Source: Rubellimicrobium rubrum
GTDB taxonomy: Bacteria; Pseudomonadota; Alphaproteobacteria; Rhodobacterales; Rhodobacteraceae
Assembly (NCBI RefSeq): GCF_006152115.1
Contig: NZ_VDFU01000006.1
Coordinates: forward strand, 1 to 64,000
Direction: 5' to 3'
Length of the DNA: 64,000 bases
The notes under the pieces are model-generated. The model was not told where the DNA came from and made no database searches. It was given only the letters and a program-made list of their open reading frames with translations. The translations under genes and the position numbers were made by a program. Shown piece after piece: positions 22,587 to 31,473 of the stretch (the first letter of the stretch is position 1; each line of letters starts with the position of its first letter).

Positions 22587-23038
22587 CCTCCGGCGTTCCA
22601 GATAGGAACGGTGGAGATCGACATCTTGGCCGAGCCTTCGGTCAGCTCGTTGGCATGAGCAAGGTAGACCAAGACCTGACTCTCCTGATCGAAGATGCGG
22701 GTCACCCGTAACGATTTCAGGATGATGGACTGTCTTTCGGAGAAGATCTCCTCGCCCTCTGGGCTGGTGTCGATGTCGCCGATGACGATGGGACCGGTCT
22801 GGCGGCAGGCGATGGACGAATTCGACGGATCCTCGAACCAGTTTCCCTGTGACAGGCGGTCCACAAGCGAGCGCTCGAAATAGGCGACGTGACAGGTGAC
22901 GCCCTGAACACCGGGGTCGGGCAGGGCTTCCACGATGATGTCGTTGCCGACCCAATCCACCCCCACCCGGCCCACCTCCTCGGCGGACAAGGGAAGGGAC
23001 GCTGCAAGAAGGATCACGGACAAGAGAGCGCGTTTCAT
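22583..23038 (-). CDS. creA: CreA family protein
   Basis: A 151-residue exported protein of the CreA family. It starts with a signal peptide (MKRALLSVILLAASLPLSAEE). Conserved CreA segments are DWVGNDIIVEALPDPGVQGVTCHVAYFERS, seen here at residues 29-58, and DPSNSSIACRQTGPI. CreA proteins are widespread in Proteobacteria but have no established biochemical role. The ATG at 23038 begins the signal peptide; an in-frame TTG at 23053 is a less likely start. A perfect palindrome, CTCCTTAAGGAG (23073-23084), lies 35 bases upstream. Confidence 0.85.
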   Translation of the reverse strand: MKRALLSVILLAASLPLSAEEVGRVGVDWVGNDIIVEALPDPGVQGVTCHVAYFERSLVDRLSQGNWFEDPSNSSIACRQTGPIVIGDIDTSPEGEEIFSERQSIILKSLRVTRIFDQESQVLVYLAHANELTEGSAKMSISTVPIWNAGG

Positions 23039-23072
23039 GCCCCGGGAACGCAAGGGCCTTCATGCGGTTCCT

Positions 23073-23084
23073 CTCCTTAAGGAG
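23073..23084. promoter_or_regulatory. Palindrome upstream of creA
   Basis: CTCCTTAAGGAG is a perfect 12-base palindrome 35 bases before creA. It may be an operator or coincidental, since it includes a ribosome-site-like AAGGAG. Confidence 0.25.
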
Positions 23085-23273
23085 CGGACAGTGCCCGGTC
23101 TGGTGAACCCCGCCGGGCAGGCATGTACCGCTGAGGCAACCATCGGGTCGCTGCATGGCCGCTGAATTCCAAGGCAGTCGCGTGTTTCCGGGTGCCGCTC
23201 GTCGCGTTATGGCGAACCGCGCCCCGCCTGTCTCGCGTTCCCGGTACGGACCCGTTCGATCTGGAGTTCGTTC

Positions 23274-23681
23274 ATGCCGTTCACTGACCACGCCAACCGG
23301 AGCCTGCTGGCCTCCGTCACTTTCCTGAGTTTGGCGACCTCCTCGCCAGTCTCGGCCAATGAGGACGGCCTGTCGTCCGGCCGGGACATCCTGGCCTGGG
23401 GAATCACCACCTCCGCCAGCGTCCAGTTGATCCCTGCGGAAGACCATCCTGCCGATATCCTGTTCGTGAACCGACTCACGCATGGCAACGCGCTCGAAAT
23501 GGTCTTCGCTCTCGAAATCGACGGCCTCGTCGTCGAGGTCGAGGTCAGCAATGGCATAGGCGAGCAACCCGATCTGCTGTTCGTGACGCCACCGATGGGG
23601 TTCGTCGCCATCCCATCGCGCATCGAGGTGCATGAGGGCGAGACCGGCCGGATAGCCATCATGCACGCTCTCCTGAGTTGA
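23274..23681 (+). CDS. Unknown exported protein
   Basis: A 135-residue protein I do not recognise. Residues 1-29 look like a signal peptide with a longer polar front (MPFTDHANRSLLASVTFLSLATSSPVSA). The mature part is acidic and beta-rich with no cysteines or known motif. A GGAG ribosome site lies 9 bases before the ATG. It stands alone between creA and the nuo locus. Coding is supported by a clean start and the biased third positions; function is unknown. Confidence 0.6.
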   Translation: MPFTDHANRSLLASVTFLSLATSSPVSANEDGLSSGRDILAWGITTSASVQLIPAEDHPADILFVNRLTHGNALEMVFALEIDGLVVEVEVSNGIGEQPDLLFVTPPMGFVAIPSRIEVHEGETGRIAIMHALLS

Positions 23682-24006
23682 GCGCACCAAGTCATGATCC
23701 GGCCGGCTGGTTGGTCGGCCTCACATCCGGAGCGGAGTGCATAACGGCGGTATGACTTGAGGTTTGGCTACCGGCGCAGGACGCTCCTGATCCTCCATGC
23801 AATCAGGGGTCTCAAGCTGCGGGATTGGTGTTCGCGTTCCTGGTGGAGCCCGGGCTACGCACACCGGATCGGCAATCCGGAGTGCCAAGTTCACGCCGCA
23901 TGGCCGGGCTCGTCTCAAAGGCGTGATGCCGTTCGGTTGACCGCGCCTTGGGGCAGCGCTAAGCCCCACTGCGGGCGCATGGGTGCCCCAGTGTCCGGAG
24001 GCGCGC
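23682..24006 (+). promoter_or_regulatory. nuo leader region with stem-loop before nuoA
   Basis: About 325 bases without a supported gene, which must hold the main nuo promoter. A stem-loop at 23967-23993 pairs CACTG-C-GGGCGC with GTGCCC-CAGTG (11 bp, one bulge, one G-U), ending two bases before the nuoA GGAGG ribosome site. GGGGCA at 23950-23955 can instead pair with TGCCCC at 23984-23989, which would open that stem. I cannot name a convincing -35/-10 pair. Confidence 0.45.
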
Positions 24007-24375
24007 ATGGAAGAGAGCTTTCTGAGGGAATACCTTCCCATCATCATCTTCCTGGGGCTCGCCATCGCCCTGGGGATCATCCTGATCCTGGCCGCCGTAG
24101 TCTTGGCGGTTCGCAACCCCGACCCGGAAAAGGTGTCCGCCTACGAATGCGGGTTCAATGCGTTCGACGACGCCCGAATGAAATTCGACGTGAGGTTCTA
24201 CCTCGTGTCCATCCTGTTCATTATCTTCGACCTCGAAGTCGCCTTTCTCTTTCCCTGGGCCACGGCCTTCGGTGAGCTCAGCATGGCGGCGTTCTGGTCG
24301 ATGATGATCTTCCTCGCGGTGCTGACCATCGGGTTCGCCTACGAGTGGAAGAAGGGAGCCCTCGAATGGCAGTGA
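24007..24375 (+). CDS. nuoA: NADH-quinone oxidoreductase subunit A
   Basis: A 122-residue inner-membrane subunit of complex I with three hydrophobic helices (about residues 8-32, 62-84 and 91-113). The family motif [21 protein letters not shown], seen at residues 43-63, sits in the loop near the quinone site. The start at 24007 follows a GGAGG ribosome site by six bases; an upstream in-frame ATG at 23983 lies inside the leader stem-loop and is less likely. Its last 10 bases overlap nuoB. Confidence 0.96.
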   Translation: MEESFLREYLPIIIFLGLAIALGIILILAAVVLAVRNPDPEKVSAYECGFNAFDDARMKFDVRFYLVSILFIIFDLEVAFLFPWATAFGELSMAAFWSMMIFLAVLTIGFAYEWKKGALEWQ

Positions 24376-25013
24376 AAGACGACACCAAGGACAAGGCGCA
24401 GTTCATCCTCCCCACCGAGGACGAGATGAACCGTGGCAGCCTCGTCCAGGGCGGGCCGCAGACAGGCGGTCTTGAGGTCCAGGGCGTTCAGACCGGGCTT
24501 TATACTGCAGGCGCGGACCGGGATGTCACCGTCCGCGAGATGAACAAGGATCTCCAGGACCAGGGCTTCCTCGTCACGTCCACGGCTGACATCATCAACT
24601 GGGCGCGGACCGGCTCGCTGCACTGGATGACCTTCGGGCTTGCCTGCTGCGCCGTGGAGATGATGCACACGTCCATGCCGCGCTACGACTTGGAGCGGTT
24701 CGGGACTGCGCCGCGGGCTTCGCCACGTCAGTCGGACCTGATCATCGTGGCCGGTACGCTGACCAACAAGATGGCTCCGGCGTTCCGCAAGATATATGAC
24801 CAGATGCCCGAGCCGCGCTACGTGATCTCCATGGGATCCTGCGCGAACGGCGGCGGCTACTACCACTTCGGCTATTCCGTCGTGCGGGGCTGCGACCGGA
24901 TCGTGCCCGTGGACGTCTATGTCCCCGGCTGTCCGCCTACGGCCGAGGCGTTGCTTTACGGCATCCTCCAGCTCCAGCGGAAGATCCGCCGGACCGGCAC
25001 CATCGTCCGCTAA
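24366..25013 (+). CDS. nuoB: NADH-quinone oxidoreductase subunit B
   Basis: A 215-residue subunit carrying iron-sulfur cluster N2, the last cluster before quinone. The cluster ligands are visible: adjacent cysteines in [11 protein letters not shown], a cysteine in GSCANGG and a cysteine in VPGCPP. An N-terminal extension of about 60 residues, rich in charged residues, precedes the conserved core. The start at 24366 overlaps the nuoA end by 10 bases; a further upstream ATG at 24345 would add seven residues. Confidence 0.96.
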   Translation: MAVKDDTKDKAQFILPTEDEMNRGSLVQGGPQTGGLEVQGVQTGLYTAGADRDVTVREMNKDLQDQGFLVTSTADIINWARTGSLHWMTFGLACCAVEMMHTSMPRYDLERFGTAPRASPRQSDLIIVAGTLTNKMAPAFRKIYDQMPEPRYVISMGSCANGGGYYHFGYSVVRGCDRIVPVDVYVPGCPPTAEALLYGILQLQRKIRRTGTIVR

Positions 25014-25026
25014 GGGAGTCCTGCAC

Positions 25027-25722
25027 ATGGCCGACACCACCGTCGAGACGACCCCCGAGCAGGTGCCCGCGGTTGCCGTCCATCCTTTGGACGCCCTGGG
25101 CGCATCGATCGTGGCACGGGGGCAGGGCGCGGTGCTGTCCCACGAGGTGACTAACGGGGAGCTGACGATCCACGTCGACATCCAGCGGATCGTGGAAACG
25201 CTGGCGTTCCTGCGCGCCGACTCCTCATGTCAGTTCTCGCTCATCGTCGATATCACAGCCGTCGACTGGCCGGGCCGCGCCAAGCGGTTCGACATGGTCT
25301 ATCACCTTCTCTCGATGTACCAGAACCGGCGCATCCGTCTGAAGGCTCAGGTGGGCGAGGAAGAGATGGTGCCATCGGCAACGTCCGTGTTCCCTGGAGC
25401 CAACTGGTTCGAGCGCGAGGTGTTCGACATGTTCGGCCTCGTGTTCTCGGGCCACCCCGACCTACGGCGGCTGCTCACTGATTACGGCTTCCGTGGCCAC
25501 CCGCTCCGCAAGGATTTCCCGCTGACCGGGCACAATGAGGTCCGGTACGATGAAGTGCAGAAGCGCGTCATCTATGAGCCGGTCAGGCTGACCCAGGAAT
25601 GGCGCCAGTTCGACTTCCTGAGTCCATGGGAAGGCGGAGCCTTCGCCCTGCCGGGAGACGAGAAGGCTGACGTCGGCGACCCGCAGAAGGGACTGCCCGC
25701 GACCCCCAACAAGAACCGCTGA
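25027..25722 (+). CDS. nuoC: NADH-quinone oxidoreductase subunit C
   Basis: A 231-residue peripheral-arm subunit. The family signature [31 protein letters not shown] is seen at about residues 125-155, followed by [10 protein letters not shown]. It is separate from nuoD, unlike the E. coli nuoCD fusion, as usual in alphaproteobacteria. The N-terminus has a low-complexity acidic stretch ([10 protein letters not shown]). Start at 25027 lies 13 bases after nuoB with a GGAG ribosome site; longer frames run inside nuoB. Confidence 0.95.
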   Translation: MADTTVETTPEQVPAVAVHPLDALGASIVARGQGAVLSHEVTNGELTIHVDIQRIVETLAFLRADSSCQFSLIVDITAVDWPGRAKRFDMVYHLLSMYQNRRIRLKAQVGEEEMVPSATSVFPGANWFEREVFDMFGLVFSGHPDLRRLLTDYGFRGHPLRKDFPLTGHNEVRYDEVQKRVIYEPVRLTQEWRQFDFLSPWEGGAFALPGDEKADVGDPQKGLPATPNKNR

Positions 25723-25749
25723 CGCGGGCGACCCAGGAAAGGACGCAAG

Positions 25750-27030
25750 ATGGATGGCGATCTGAAGGGCGATATTCGGCACAATCTGCGCGGAACCGAT
25801 ATCGAACGGGGGGGCGAGGTAGGCGGACGTGGGTTCGAGGACACGCTGACCGGCGAACAGCGCATCCGCAACTTCAACATCAACTTCGGTCCCCAACACC
25901 CGGCGGCTCATGGCGTTCTGCGCCTGATCCTCGAACTCGACGGTGAGATCGTGGAACGCTGCGACCCGCATATCGGTCTCCTGCATCGCGGGACCGAGAA
26001 GTTCCTGGAGCACAAGACCTACCTTCAGGGCCTGCCTTACTGGGATCGCCTCGACTACTGCTCGCCGATGGCGATGGAGCATGTGTGGTGCCTCGCCATC
26101 GAGAAGCTGACCAATGTCGCGGTCCCGAGGCGGGCCTCGCTCATCCGGGTCCTGTACTCCGAAATCACCCGCATTCTGAACCACCTTCTCAACGTCACGA
26201 CCTGGGCCATGGACGTGGGCGCGCTGACGCCGCCGCTCTGGGGCTTCGAGGAGCGCGAGAAGCTGTTCATGTTCTACGAACGGGCCTCGGGCGCCCGGAT
26301 GCACGCCGCGTACTTCCGGCCGGGCGGGGTCCATCAGGATCTGCCGCCCCAGCTTCTTGACGATATCGACGCCTGGGCGGATCAATTCCCCCGCGTGCTC
26401 GATGACATCGACGAGCTGCTGACCGAGAACCGGATCTTCAAGCAGCGCAACGTCGACATCGCGATCATCACGGAAAAGGACGTGCAGGACTGGGGCCTTT
26501 CCGGCCCGATCGCCCGGTCCGCCGGTCTGCCCTGGGACCTGCGCCGGTCGCAGCCCTACGAGTGCTACGATGAGTTCGATTTCCAGATCCCGATCGGCAA
26601 GAACGGCGACAATTACGACAGGTACTTGATCCGGATGCAGGAGATGCGGGAGTCGACCCGTATCATCCACCAGGCCATCGCGAAGCTCCGGGTGGAAAAG
26701 GGCGACGTTCTTGCGCGTGGGAAGATCACACCACCCAAGCGTGGCGAGATGAAGACCTCGATGGAGGCACTCATCCATCACTTCAAGATGTACACCGAAG
26801 GCTTCCACGTTCCGGCCGGCGAAACCTATACCGCCATCGAGGCGCCTAAGGGCGAGTTCGGGGTGTATCTGGTCGCCGACGGGACCAACAAACCTTATCG
26901 GGCCAAGATCCGAGCAGCCGACTACGCGCATCTTCAAGCGATGGACCATCTCGTCAAGGGTCACATGCTCGCCGACGTGTCCGCCGTGATCGCCACGCTC
27001 GACATCGTTTTCGGGAGCATCGATCGCTGA
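25750..27030 (+). CDS. nuoD: NADH-quinone oxidoreductase subunit D
   Basis: A 426-residue 49-kDa subunit that forms the quinone pocket with NuoB. The conserved [14 protein letters not shown] is at about residues 44-57 and [11 protein letters not shown] follows. The C-terminal APKGEFGVY motif and the closing DIVFGSIDR are typical. It has an N-terminal extension of about 30 residues before the core, common in this family. It is the fourth gene of the nuo operon, after nuoC by 27 bases. Confidence 0.97.
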   Translation: MDGDLKGDIRHNLRGTDIERGGEVGGRGFEDTLTGEQRIRNFNINFGPQHPAAHGVLRLILELDGEIVERCDPHIGLLHRGTEKFLEHKTYLQGLPYWDRLDYCSPMAMEHVWCLAIEKLTNVAVPRRASLIRVLYSEITRILNHLLNVTTWAMDVGALTPPLWGFEEREKLFMFYERASGARMHAAYFRPGGVHQDLPPQLLDDIDAWADQFPRVLDDIDELLTENRIFKQRNVDIAIITEKDVQDWGLSGPIARSAGLPWDLRRSQPYECYDEFDFQIPIGKNGDNYDRYLIRMQEMRESTRIIHQAIAKLRVEKGDVLARGKITPPKRGEMKTSMEALIHHFKMYTEGFHVPAGETYTAIEAPKGEFGVYLVADGTNKPYRAKIRAADYAHLQAMDHLVKGHMLADVSAVIATLDIVFGSIDR

Positions 27031-27150
27031 AGCGGGAAAGACTGCCGACGGACAGGGACAGGCACAGACGCATCATCACGGGCGACGTGCATGGTCAGAG
27101 TGCCGAGGGCAGGCCCGTCAGTTTCGGAACAGGGAAGGGAAGTGACCAGC

Positions 27151-27456
27151 ATGATCTTCAGGACCATATGCCTCATGAGCCTGGGCACGCTGGCATTGTC
27201 CGCCTGCAGCGAGCCGGCCCCGCGACCGCCGCAGCCCGTGGGCGTCGCTGCGTCCGTTGCCCCGACCGACCGTCTGGTGGCTGCCATCGAGACGGAAGGG
27301 TGCACCTTGACCAACGGGAACATCGGGGCTGTCCTGCTCAGGGCGAACCTGACGCAGGCGGAACTGCCGGGGCTGATCACCCAGCTGTCGGGTCAGGGCC
27401 GGATCGAAGCGTCGGACGGCAGCTCAATCCGGCTGCTGTCGGACAATTGCATCTGA
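27151..27456 (+). CDS. Small lipoprotein between nuoD and nuoE
   Basis: A 101-residue protein with a lipoprotein signal: hydrophobic residues 6-17 then the lipobox LSAC. The mature part begins with a proline-rich stretch (PAPRPPQP), and contains two more cysteines (EGCTLTNG, DNCI at the end) that may form a disulfide. The start at 27151 is chosen to begin the signal peptide; an upstream start at 27091 would add 20 non-hydrophobic residues. Genes of this kind occur in Rhodobacteraceae nuo loci but have no assigned function. Confidence 0.65.
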   Translation: MIFRTICLMSLGTLALSACSEPAPRPPQPVGVAASVAPTDRLVAAIETEGCTLTNGNIGAVLLRANLTQAELPGLITQLSGQGRIEASDGSSIRLLSDNCI

Positions 27457-27540
27457 ACTTGATGGGTCCTGGGCCTGTTCCGGGACGAAACTCGCTAGTA
27501 TACGGCGTCGCAAACACGCCGCTGACCTGATCGGACCCCC

Positions 27541-28785
27541 ATGCTCCGCCGCCTTCATCATGAACAGCCTGCCTCCTTCGCCTTCACGCCCGCGAACCTC
27601 GCCTGGGCGCAGGCGCAGATCCAGAAGTACCCGGAAGGGCGGCAGGCCAGTGCCGTCATTCCGCTGCTGTTCCGTGCACAGGAGCAGGAAGGCTGGTTGC
27701 CCAAGCCGGCGATCGAGGAAATCGCACGCATGCTGGGTATGGCCTACATCCGTGTCCTAGAGGTCGCGACCTTCTACTTCATGTTCCAGCTGAGCCCCGT
27801 GGGCTCCGTGGCTCACATCCAGATCTGTGGCACCACGCCCTGCATGCTGCGGGGCTCCGAGGAACTCCTGGAACTGTGCCAGCGACGCATCAACGCCGAA
27901 CCGCATCATCCATCGGCTGACGGCAAGCTCTCGTGGGAAGAGGTGGAGTGTCTTGGTGCTTGCGCCAACGCTCCCATGGCGCAGATCGGCAAGGATTATT
28001 ACGAGGATCTGTCCGCCGAAACCCTGTCCCGGATCATCGACGAACTGTCTGCCGGCCGCGTGCCCCAGCCCGGGTCGCAGATCGGCCGCTATGCCTCCGA
28101 GCCGGCGGGAGGGGTGACGTCCCTGGCGCAGTGGGTCGAGGGTCGTAACGCACACAATGCCAGCGTCGATCTGGCGCTCACCATCGGCGATACCGTCAAG
28201 CGCATCGACGGGACCGAGGTGCCGCTGCGGGCCCCTTGGCTCAGGACGCCGCAACAGGACGAAGTGCCCGCCATCCCGGTCGAGGACGTGCAGGCCGTGA
28301 CCCCGCCGGACGGCGAGACCGGAGAGGTGCCCACCCCCGACGATCAGCAGCACACGGCCCGTCCGGCCGGCGTCAGGCAGCCGCTGGCAGATGGCTCTAC
28401 TGTCGCGCCCGAGCCGAAGGGCGACTCGCTGGGCATGAAGGGCGACCATGGCCAGGCTGGCCCAACGGCGACCGGGGCCGAGATTTCGGAGGCCCGTCTC
28501 GTGCCCGAGCAGATGCCACCGACATTGACGGCTCCCGAAGGGGCGGCTGACGATCTGACGCGGATCCAGGGACTCGGAGCGGATCTTGCCGCCAAGCTGA
28601 ACGATCTCGGGATCTGGCATTATGGACAGATCGCGAGCTGGGGACCGGGCGAGGTCGCTTGGGTCAACTCGCGTCTGGGCGACGATCGTGGAGCCGTGGA
28701 TCGGCACAACTGGATCGAGCAGGCGCGGTCCCTGGCCAATGAAGGGGGACGGGCGTGGCAGAGCGCCAAAACACCCGCCCCCTGA
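27541..28785 (+). CDS. nuoE: NADH-quinone oxidoreductase subunit E with long C-terminal extension
   Basis: A 414-residue protein. Residues 1-175 are NuoE, with the [2Fe-2S] N1a ligands Cys96, Cys101, Cys137 and Cys141 (CGTTPC and CLGAC). Residues 176-335 are an acidic, proline-rich linker containing VPTPDD- and EPKGD-like stretches. Residues 339-398 form a helix-hairpin-helix-like domain ([20 protein letters not shown]), similar to tails seen on NuoE and some other proteins in Rhodobacteraceae. E. coli NuoE is only 166 residues. The core works in the NADH module with NuoF; the tail's role is unknown. Confidence 0.95.
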   Translation: MLRRLHHEQPASFAFTPANLAWAQAQIQKYPEGRQASAVIPLLFRAQEQEGWLPKPAIEEIARMLGMAYIRVLEVATFYFMFQLSPVGSVAHIQICGTTPCMLRGSEELLELCQRRINAEPHHPSADGKLSWEEVECLGACANAPMAQIGKDYYEDLSAETLSRIIDELSAGRVPQPGSQIGRYASEPAGGVTSLAQWVEGRNAHNASVDLALTIGDTVKRIDGTEVPLRAPWLRTPQQDEVPAIPVEDVQAVTPPDGETGEVPTPDDQQHTARPAGVRQPLADGSTVAPEPKGDSLGMKGDHGQAGPTATGAEISEARLVPEQMPPTLTAPEGAADDLTRIQGLGADLAAKLNDLGIWHYGQIASWGPGEVAWVNSRLGDDRGAVDRHNWIEQARSLANEGGRAWQSAKTPAP

Positions 28786-29093
28786 ACGGCCATCAGCGGC
28801 TCGTGCCCCGGCGCGATCGTCCGGTAGCCCGGCCTGCTTCGCTGCCGGACCCTCGCGCGCGTGATGCGTCCCGTCCTGTGGCTGATCCGCAAATGACTGC
28901 CGCCTACCGTCGGATCGGCTTGCTCCTGGCGGCCGTGGGCGTCCTATGGATCGCGGCGACCTGGGCAGGCCAGGCATTCGGTTGGTCACTGCGGCTGCGG
29001 GCTCTTCTTGATCTATTCGCTCTCGCGGGCTTCGGCTTCGCGCTCTATCTGACATGGCAGGTCTGGCGCACAAGCCGGACGCACAAGGGATAA
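28755..29093 (+). CDS. DUF5337-type small membrane protein
   Basis: A small protein with two membrane segments, [19 protein letters not shown] and [18 protein letters not shown], and a basic tail. It resembles the DUF5337 proteins found between nuoE and nuoF in Rhodobacteraceae. The start is uncertain. The GTG at 28755 has a strong upstream ribosome site (AGGGGG) but overlaps nuoE by 31 bases and adds 46 arginine-rich residues. The ATG at 28893 gives a 66-residue protein of more usual length but has no clear ribosome site. It probably assists complex I; this is inferred from location only. Confidence 0.7.
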   Translation: MAERQNTRPLNGHQRLVPRRDRPVARPASLPDPRARDASRPVADPQMTAAYRRIGLLLAAVGVLWIAATWAGQAFGWSLRLRALLDLFALAGFGFALYLTWQVWRTSRTHKG

Positions 29094-29097
29094 GCCC

Positions 29098-30396
29098 ATG
29101 CTTGAGGACAAGGACCGCATCTTTACCAACATCTACGGGATGCACGACCGTTCCCTGGCCGGGGCGCAGGCGCGTGGCCATTGGGATGGCACCAAGGACA
29201 TCTTGGCCAAAGGCCGGGACTGGATCATCAACGAGATGAAAGCCTCGGGGCTCCGTGGCCGGGGCGGCGCCGGCTTTCCGACCGGGCTCAAATGGTCCTT
29301 CATGCCCAAGGAGTCCGATGGGCGTCCGGCTTATCTGGTGGTCAACGCCGACGAGTCGGAGCCTGGAACCTGCAAGGATCGTGAGATCATGCGTCACGAC
29401 CCGCATACGCTGGTCGAAGGCTGCCTGATCGCATCCTTCGCGATGGGTGCGCATGCGGCCTACATCTATATCCGGGGCGAATACATCCGCGAGAAGGAGT
29501 CCCTCCAGCGTGCGGTCGACGAGGCCTACGATGCGGGCCTGATAGGTCGGAATGCGTGTGGCTCGGGCTGGGACTTCGATCTCTACGTCCACCATGGGGC
29601 CGGGGCGTACATCTGCGGCGAAGAGACCGCGCTCCTGGAGTCGCTCGAGGGTAAGAAGGGCATGCCGCGCATGAAGCCGCCGTTCCCGGCGGGTGCAGGG
29701 CTTTATGGCTGCCCGACCACGGTGAACAACGTCGAATCGATCGCGGTGGCGCCCACCATCCTGCGTCGGGGCGCATCGTGGTTCTCGTCCTTTGGACGGC
29801 CGAACAACTCGGGAACCAAGCTTTTCGCGATCTCCGGGCACGTGAACCGGCCCTGCGTCGTCGAGGAGGCCATGTCGATCCCCTTCGTGGAGCTGATCGA
29901 CAAGCACTGCGGCGGCATCCGGGGCGGCTGGGACAACCTCAAGGCGGTGATTCCCGGCGGGTCGTCGGTGCCCAACATCAAGGCGGACCTGATGAAGGAC
30001 GCCATCATGGATTTCGACTGGCTGCGCGAGCAAAAGTCGGGCCTTGGTACGGCAGCCGTGATCGTCATGGATCAGAGCACCGACATGATCAAGGCGATCT
30101 GGCGGCTGGCCAAGTTCTACAAACACGAATCCTGTGGCCAGTGCACACCGTGCCGGGAGGGGACCGGCTGGATGATGCGGGTCATGGAACGGTTGGTGAA
30201 AGGGGAGGCCGAGGTCGAGGAGATCGATATGCTTCTCGATGTCACCAAGCAGGTCGAGGGGCACACGATCTGCGCGCTGGGTGACGCGGCGGCTTGGCCC
30301 ATCCAAGGTCTCATCCGGAACTTCCGCGACGAGATCGAGGACCGCATCAAGGCCCAGCGAAGCGGCCGGCTGACGACGGCTCTGGCCGCAGAGTAG
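29098..30396 (+). CDS. nuoF: NADH-quinone oxidoreductase subunit F
   Basis: A 432-residue NADH-oxidising flavoprotein. The NADH site [13 protein letters not shown] and the FMN-site region [15 protein letters not shown] are present. The [4Fe-4S] N3 ligands are in [15 protein letters not shown] with a fourth Cys in HTICALGD. Length is normal. It follows the DUF5337-type gene by 4 bases. It is the last nuo gene before the interrupting block; a 10-bp hairpin follows at 30433-30456. Confidence 0.97.
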   Translation: MLEDKDRIFTNIYGMHDRSLAGAQARGHWDGTKDILAKGRDWIINEMKASGLRGRGGAGFPTGLKWSFMPKESDGRPAYLVVNADESEPGTCKDREIMRHDPHTLVEGCLIASFAMGAHAAYIYIRGEYIREKESLQRAVDEAYDAGLIGRNACGSGWDFDLYVHHGAGAYICGEETALLESLEGKKGMPRMKPPFPAGAGLYGCPTTVNNVESIAVAPTILRRGASWFSSFGRPNNSGTKLFAISGHVNRPCVVEEAMSIPFVELIDKHCGGIRGGWDNLKAVIPGGSSVPNIKADLMKDAIMDFDWLREQKSGLGTAAVIVMDQSTDMIKAIWRLAKFYKHESCGQCTPCREGTGWMMRVMERLVKGEAEVEEIDMLLDVTKQVEGHTICALGDAAAWPIQGLIRNFRDEIEDRIKAQRSGRLTTALAAE

Positions 30397-30432
30397 CCCC
30401 GGGGAGCATCGGCAGTTTGGACTTGGCATTGG

Positions 30433-30456
30433 GGGCGTCGCAGATTTGCGGCGCCC
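30433..30456 (+). terminator. Candidate terminator after nuoF
   Basis: GGGCGTCGCA / TGCGGCGCCC is a 10-bp stem with one G-U pair and a GATT loop, 37 bases after the nuoF stop. It is followed by TTAACC rather than a T-run. It could end or weaken the nuoA-F transcript. Confidence 0.5.
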
Positions 30457-30550
30457 TTAACCATTCAGCCAGTTGCGGCTTCGATGAGGGTGCCTGGCGC
30501 CAACCCGGCACTATCCTTCCAGACAGCTTCGAATGGATCAGGAGATCGAT

Positions 30551-30949
30551 ATGAGATGTTTGGCCGGAGTCGTCGCGGCGTGCTTAGCGTGGGATGTCGC
30601 ACTCGCCGCTGATCATATTGAGGGGACGTCCGTTCCGGTTCAGATCAGCACTCAATCGTCCGCTGAACCGGCTGCGTTGGAATGGGTCCGCCATGAGGGT
30701 CCTTGGACCGGACGACGCGTCGTCGCGACTGTGAATGGCACTTTGGTTCCGACAATAGAATGGCGCCTGCGGAACGAGGTCCGCGTACGGACGGTCTCTG
30801 GTGCAGCGCTTACGGACACACAGCGTCGGGCCGTGACAGACCTCGCCCTGGTATGCCGTCAGGGCGAGGCGAGGGATCCTGTGGCATTAGTTGAGCTAAA
30901 CGGGACGTTCGTGGTCGAATACGACTGCGCGCGTCTCCAGGCTCAGTAG
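30551..30949 (+). CDS. Unknown exported protein
   Basis: A 132-residue protein of unknown family. A signal peptide (MRCLAGVVAACLAWDVALAA) is followed by a mature domain with two cysteines (LVCRQGE and YDCARL) that may pair. Codon use looks less GC-biased than in the nuo genes (for example GAATGG, GTATGC, TTAGTT), so it may be a later arrival. Its stop overlaps the convergent small gene by seven bases. The start at 30551 begins the signal; an in-frame ATG six codons upstream is possible. Confidence 0.55.
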   Translation: MRCLAGVVAACLAWDVALAADHIEGTSVPVQISTQSSAEPAALEWVRHEGPWTGRRVVATVNGTLVPTIEWRLRNEVRVRTVSGAALTDTQRRAVTDLALVCRQGEARDPVALVELNGTFVVEYDCARLQAQ

Positions 30950-31176
30950 GAGCCCGGGGGATCGCTGGCCGGAAAGCTTTCGTCAACCGTCTCGTCGACG
31001 ATGTCCCAGCGTTTCATGGGAAGGGTCATCTCTTCGGGACCAGCATTGCGAACTGGCTGGTAGGGCGATTTGGTGCCGCTAGACCCGGAAAGCCGAGCTG
31101 GACGGGGACGCAAGGCATAAGCGGTTCCTGCAAGCCCTACGGCAAGGAGCGCGAGGGCCGGGCGGGTGAAGGTCAT
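30943..31176 (-). CDS. Small protein with DESFPASDPPGS tail
   Basis: A 77-residue protein with an N-terminal hydrophobic stretch (ALALLAVGLAGTAYAL), a variable middle and the C-terminal tail VDETVDESFPASDPPGSY. Tails of the ESFPASDPP type recur in many small alphaproteobacterial proteins of unknown function, which supports it being real. It may be a membrane-anchored or exported peptide. It is convergent with the upstream exported gene and overlaps its last seven bases. Confidence 0.6.
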   Translation of the reverse strand: MTFTRPALALLAVGLAGTAYALRPRPARLSGSSGTKSPYQPVRNAGPEEMTLPMKRWDIVDETVDESFPASDPPGSY

Positions 31177-31440
31177 GGACGATCTCCGATCTGGATGGGT
31201 CGCAGGAGCAACGACCGGTGGCAGGGGATGTTCCCGCTGAGCCGTACCCGCCTGCGGCTCATTGCGCCTTGAGCGACCAGTTGGGGGCGGCCTGACGCGA
31301 CCGCGGCCAGTTCCAGTTGACTGCTCTGACGAACTGCGGACCCGAATGGCAGGACCCAGCGCCCAGTATCAGCAGATCCTGCCCTTTTGCCCCTCTGAGC
31401 GGCTCAGCGCTTTCGCAGGGTCGCTTGCCGCTAAAGCGAG

Positions 31441-31466
31441 GGAGCCGGCCTTGGCGGGCCGGCTCC
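31441..31466 (-). terminator. Terminator after the CAP-RTX gene
   Basis: GGAGCCGGCC / GGCCGGCTCC is a perfect 10-bp stem with a 6-base loop, 8 bases past the stop of the gene at 31474. There is only a weak T-rich tail (CTCGCTTTAG). Confidence 0.65.
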
Positions 31467-31473
31467 TTCTGCT

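Noticed and set aside
23841-23850. TGGTGGAGCC, reverse complement of a tRNA-Ala-like 3' end GGCTCCACCA
   Set aside because: The adjacent bases do not form a T-arm or any cloverleaf, and no integrase or repeat is near. Likely chance.
23721-24116. Minus-strand frame upstream of nuoA
   Set aside because: It overlaps the nuoA start and the leader stem-loops, has no signal, domain or ribosome site, and is best explained by GC bias.
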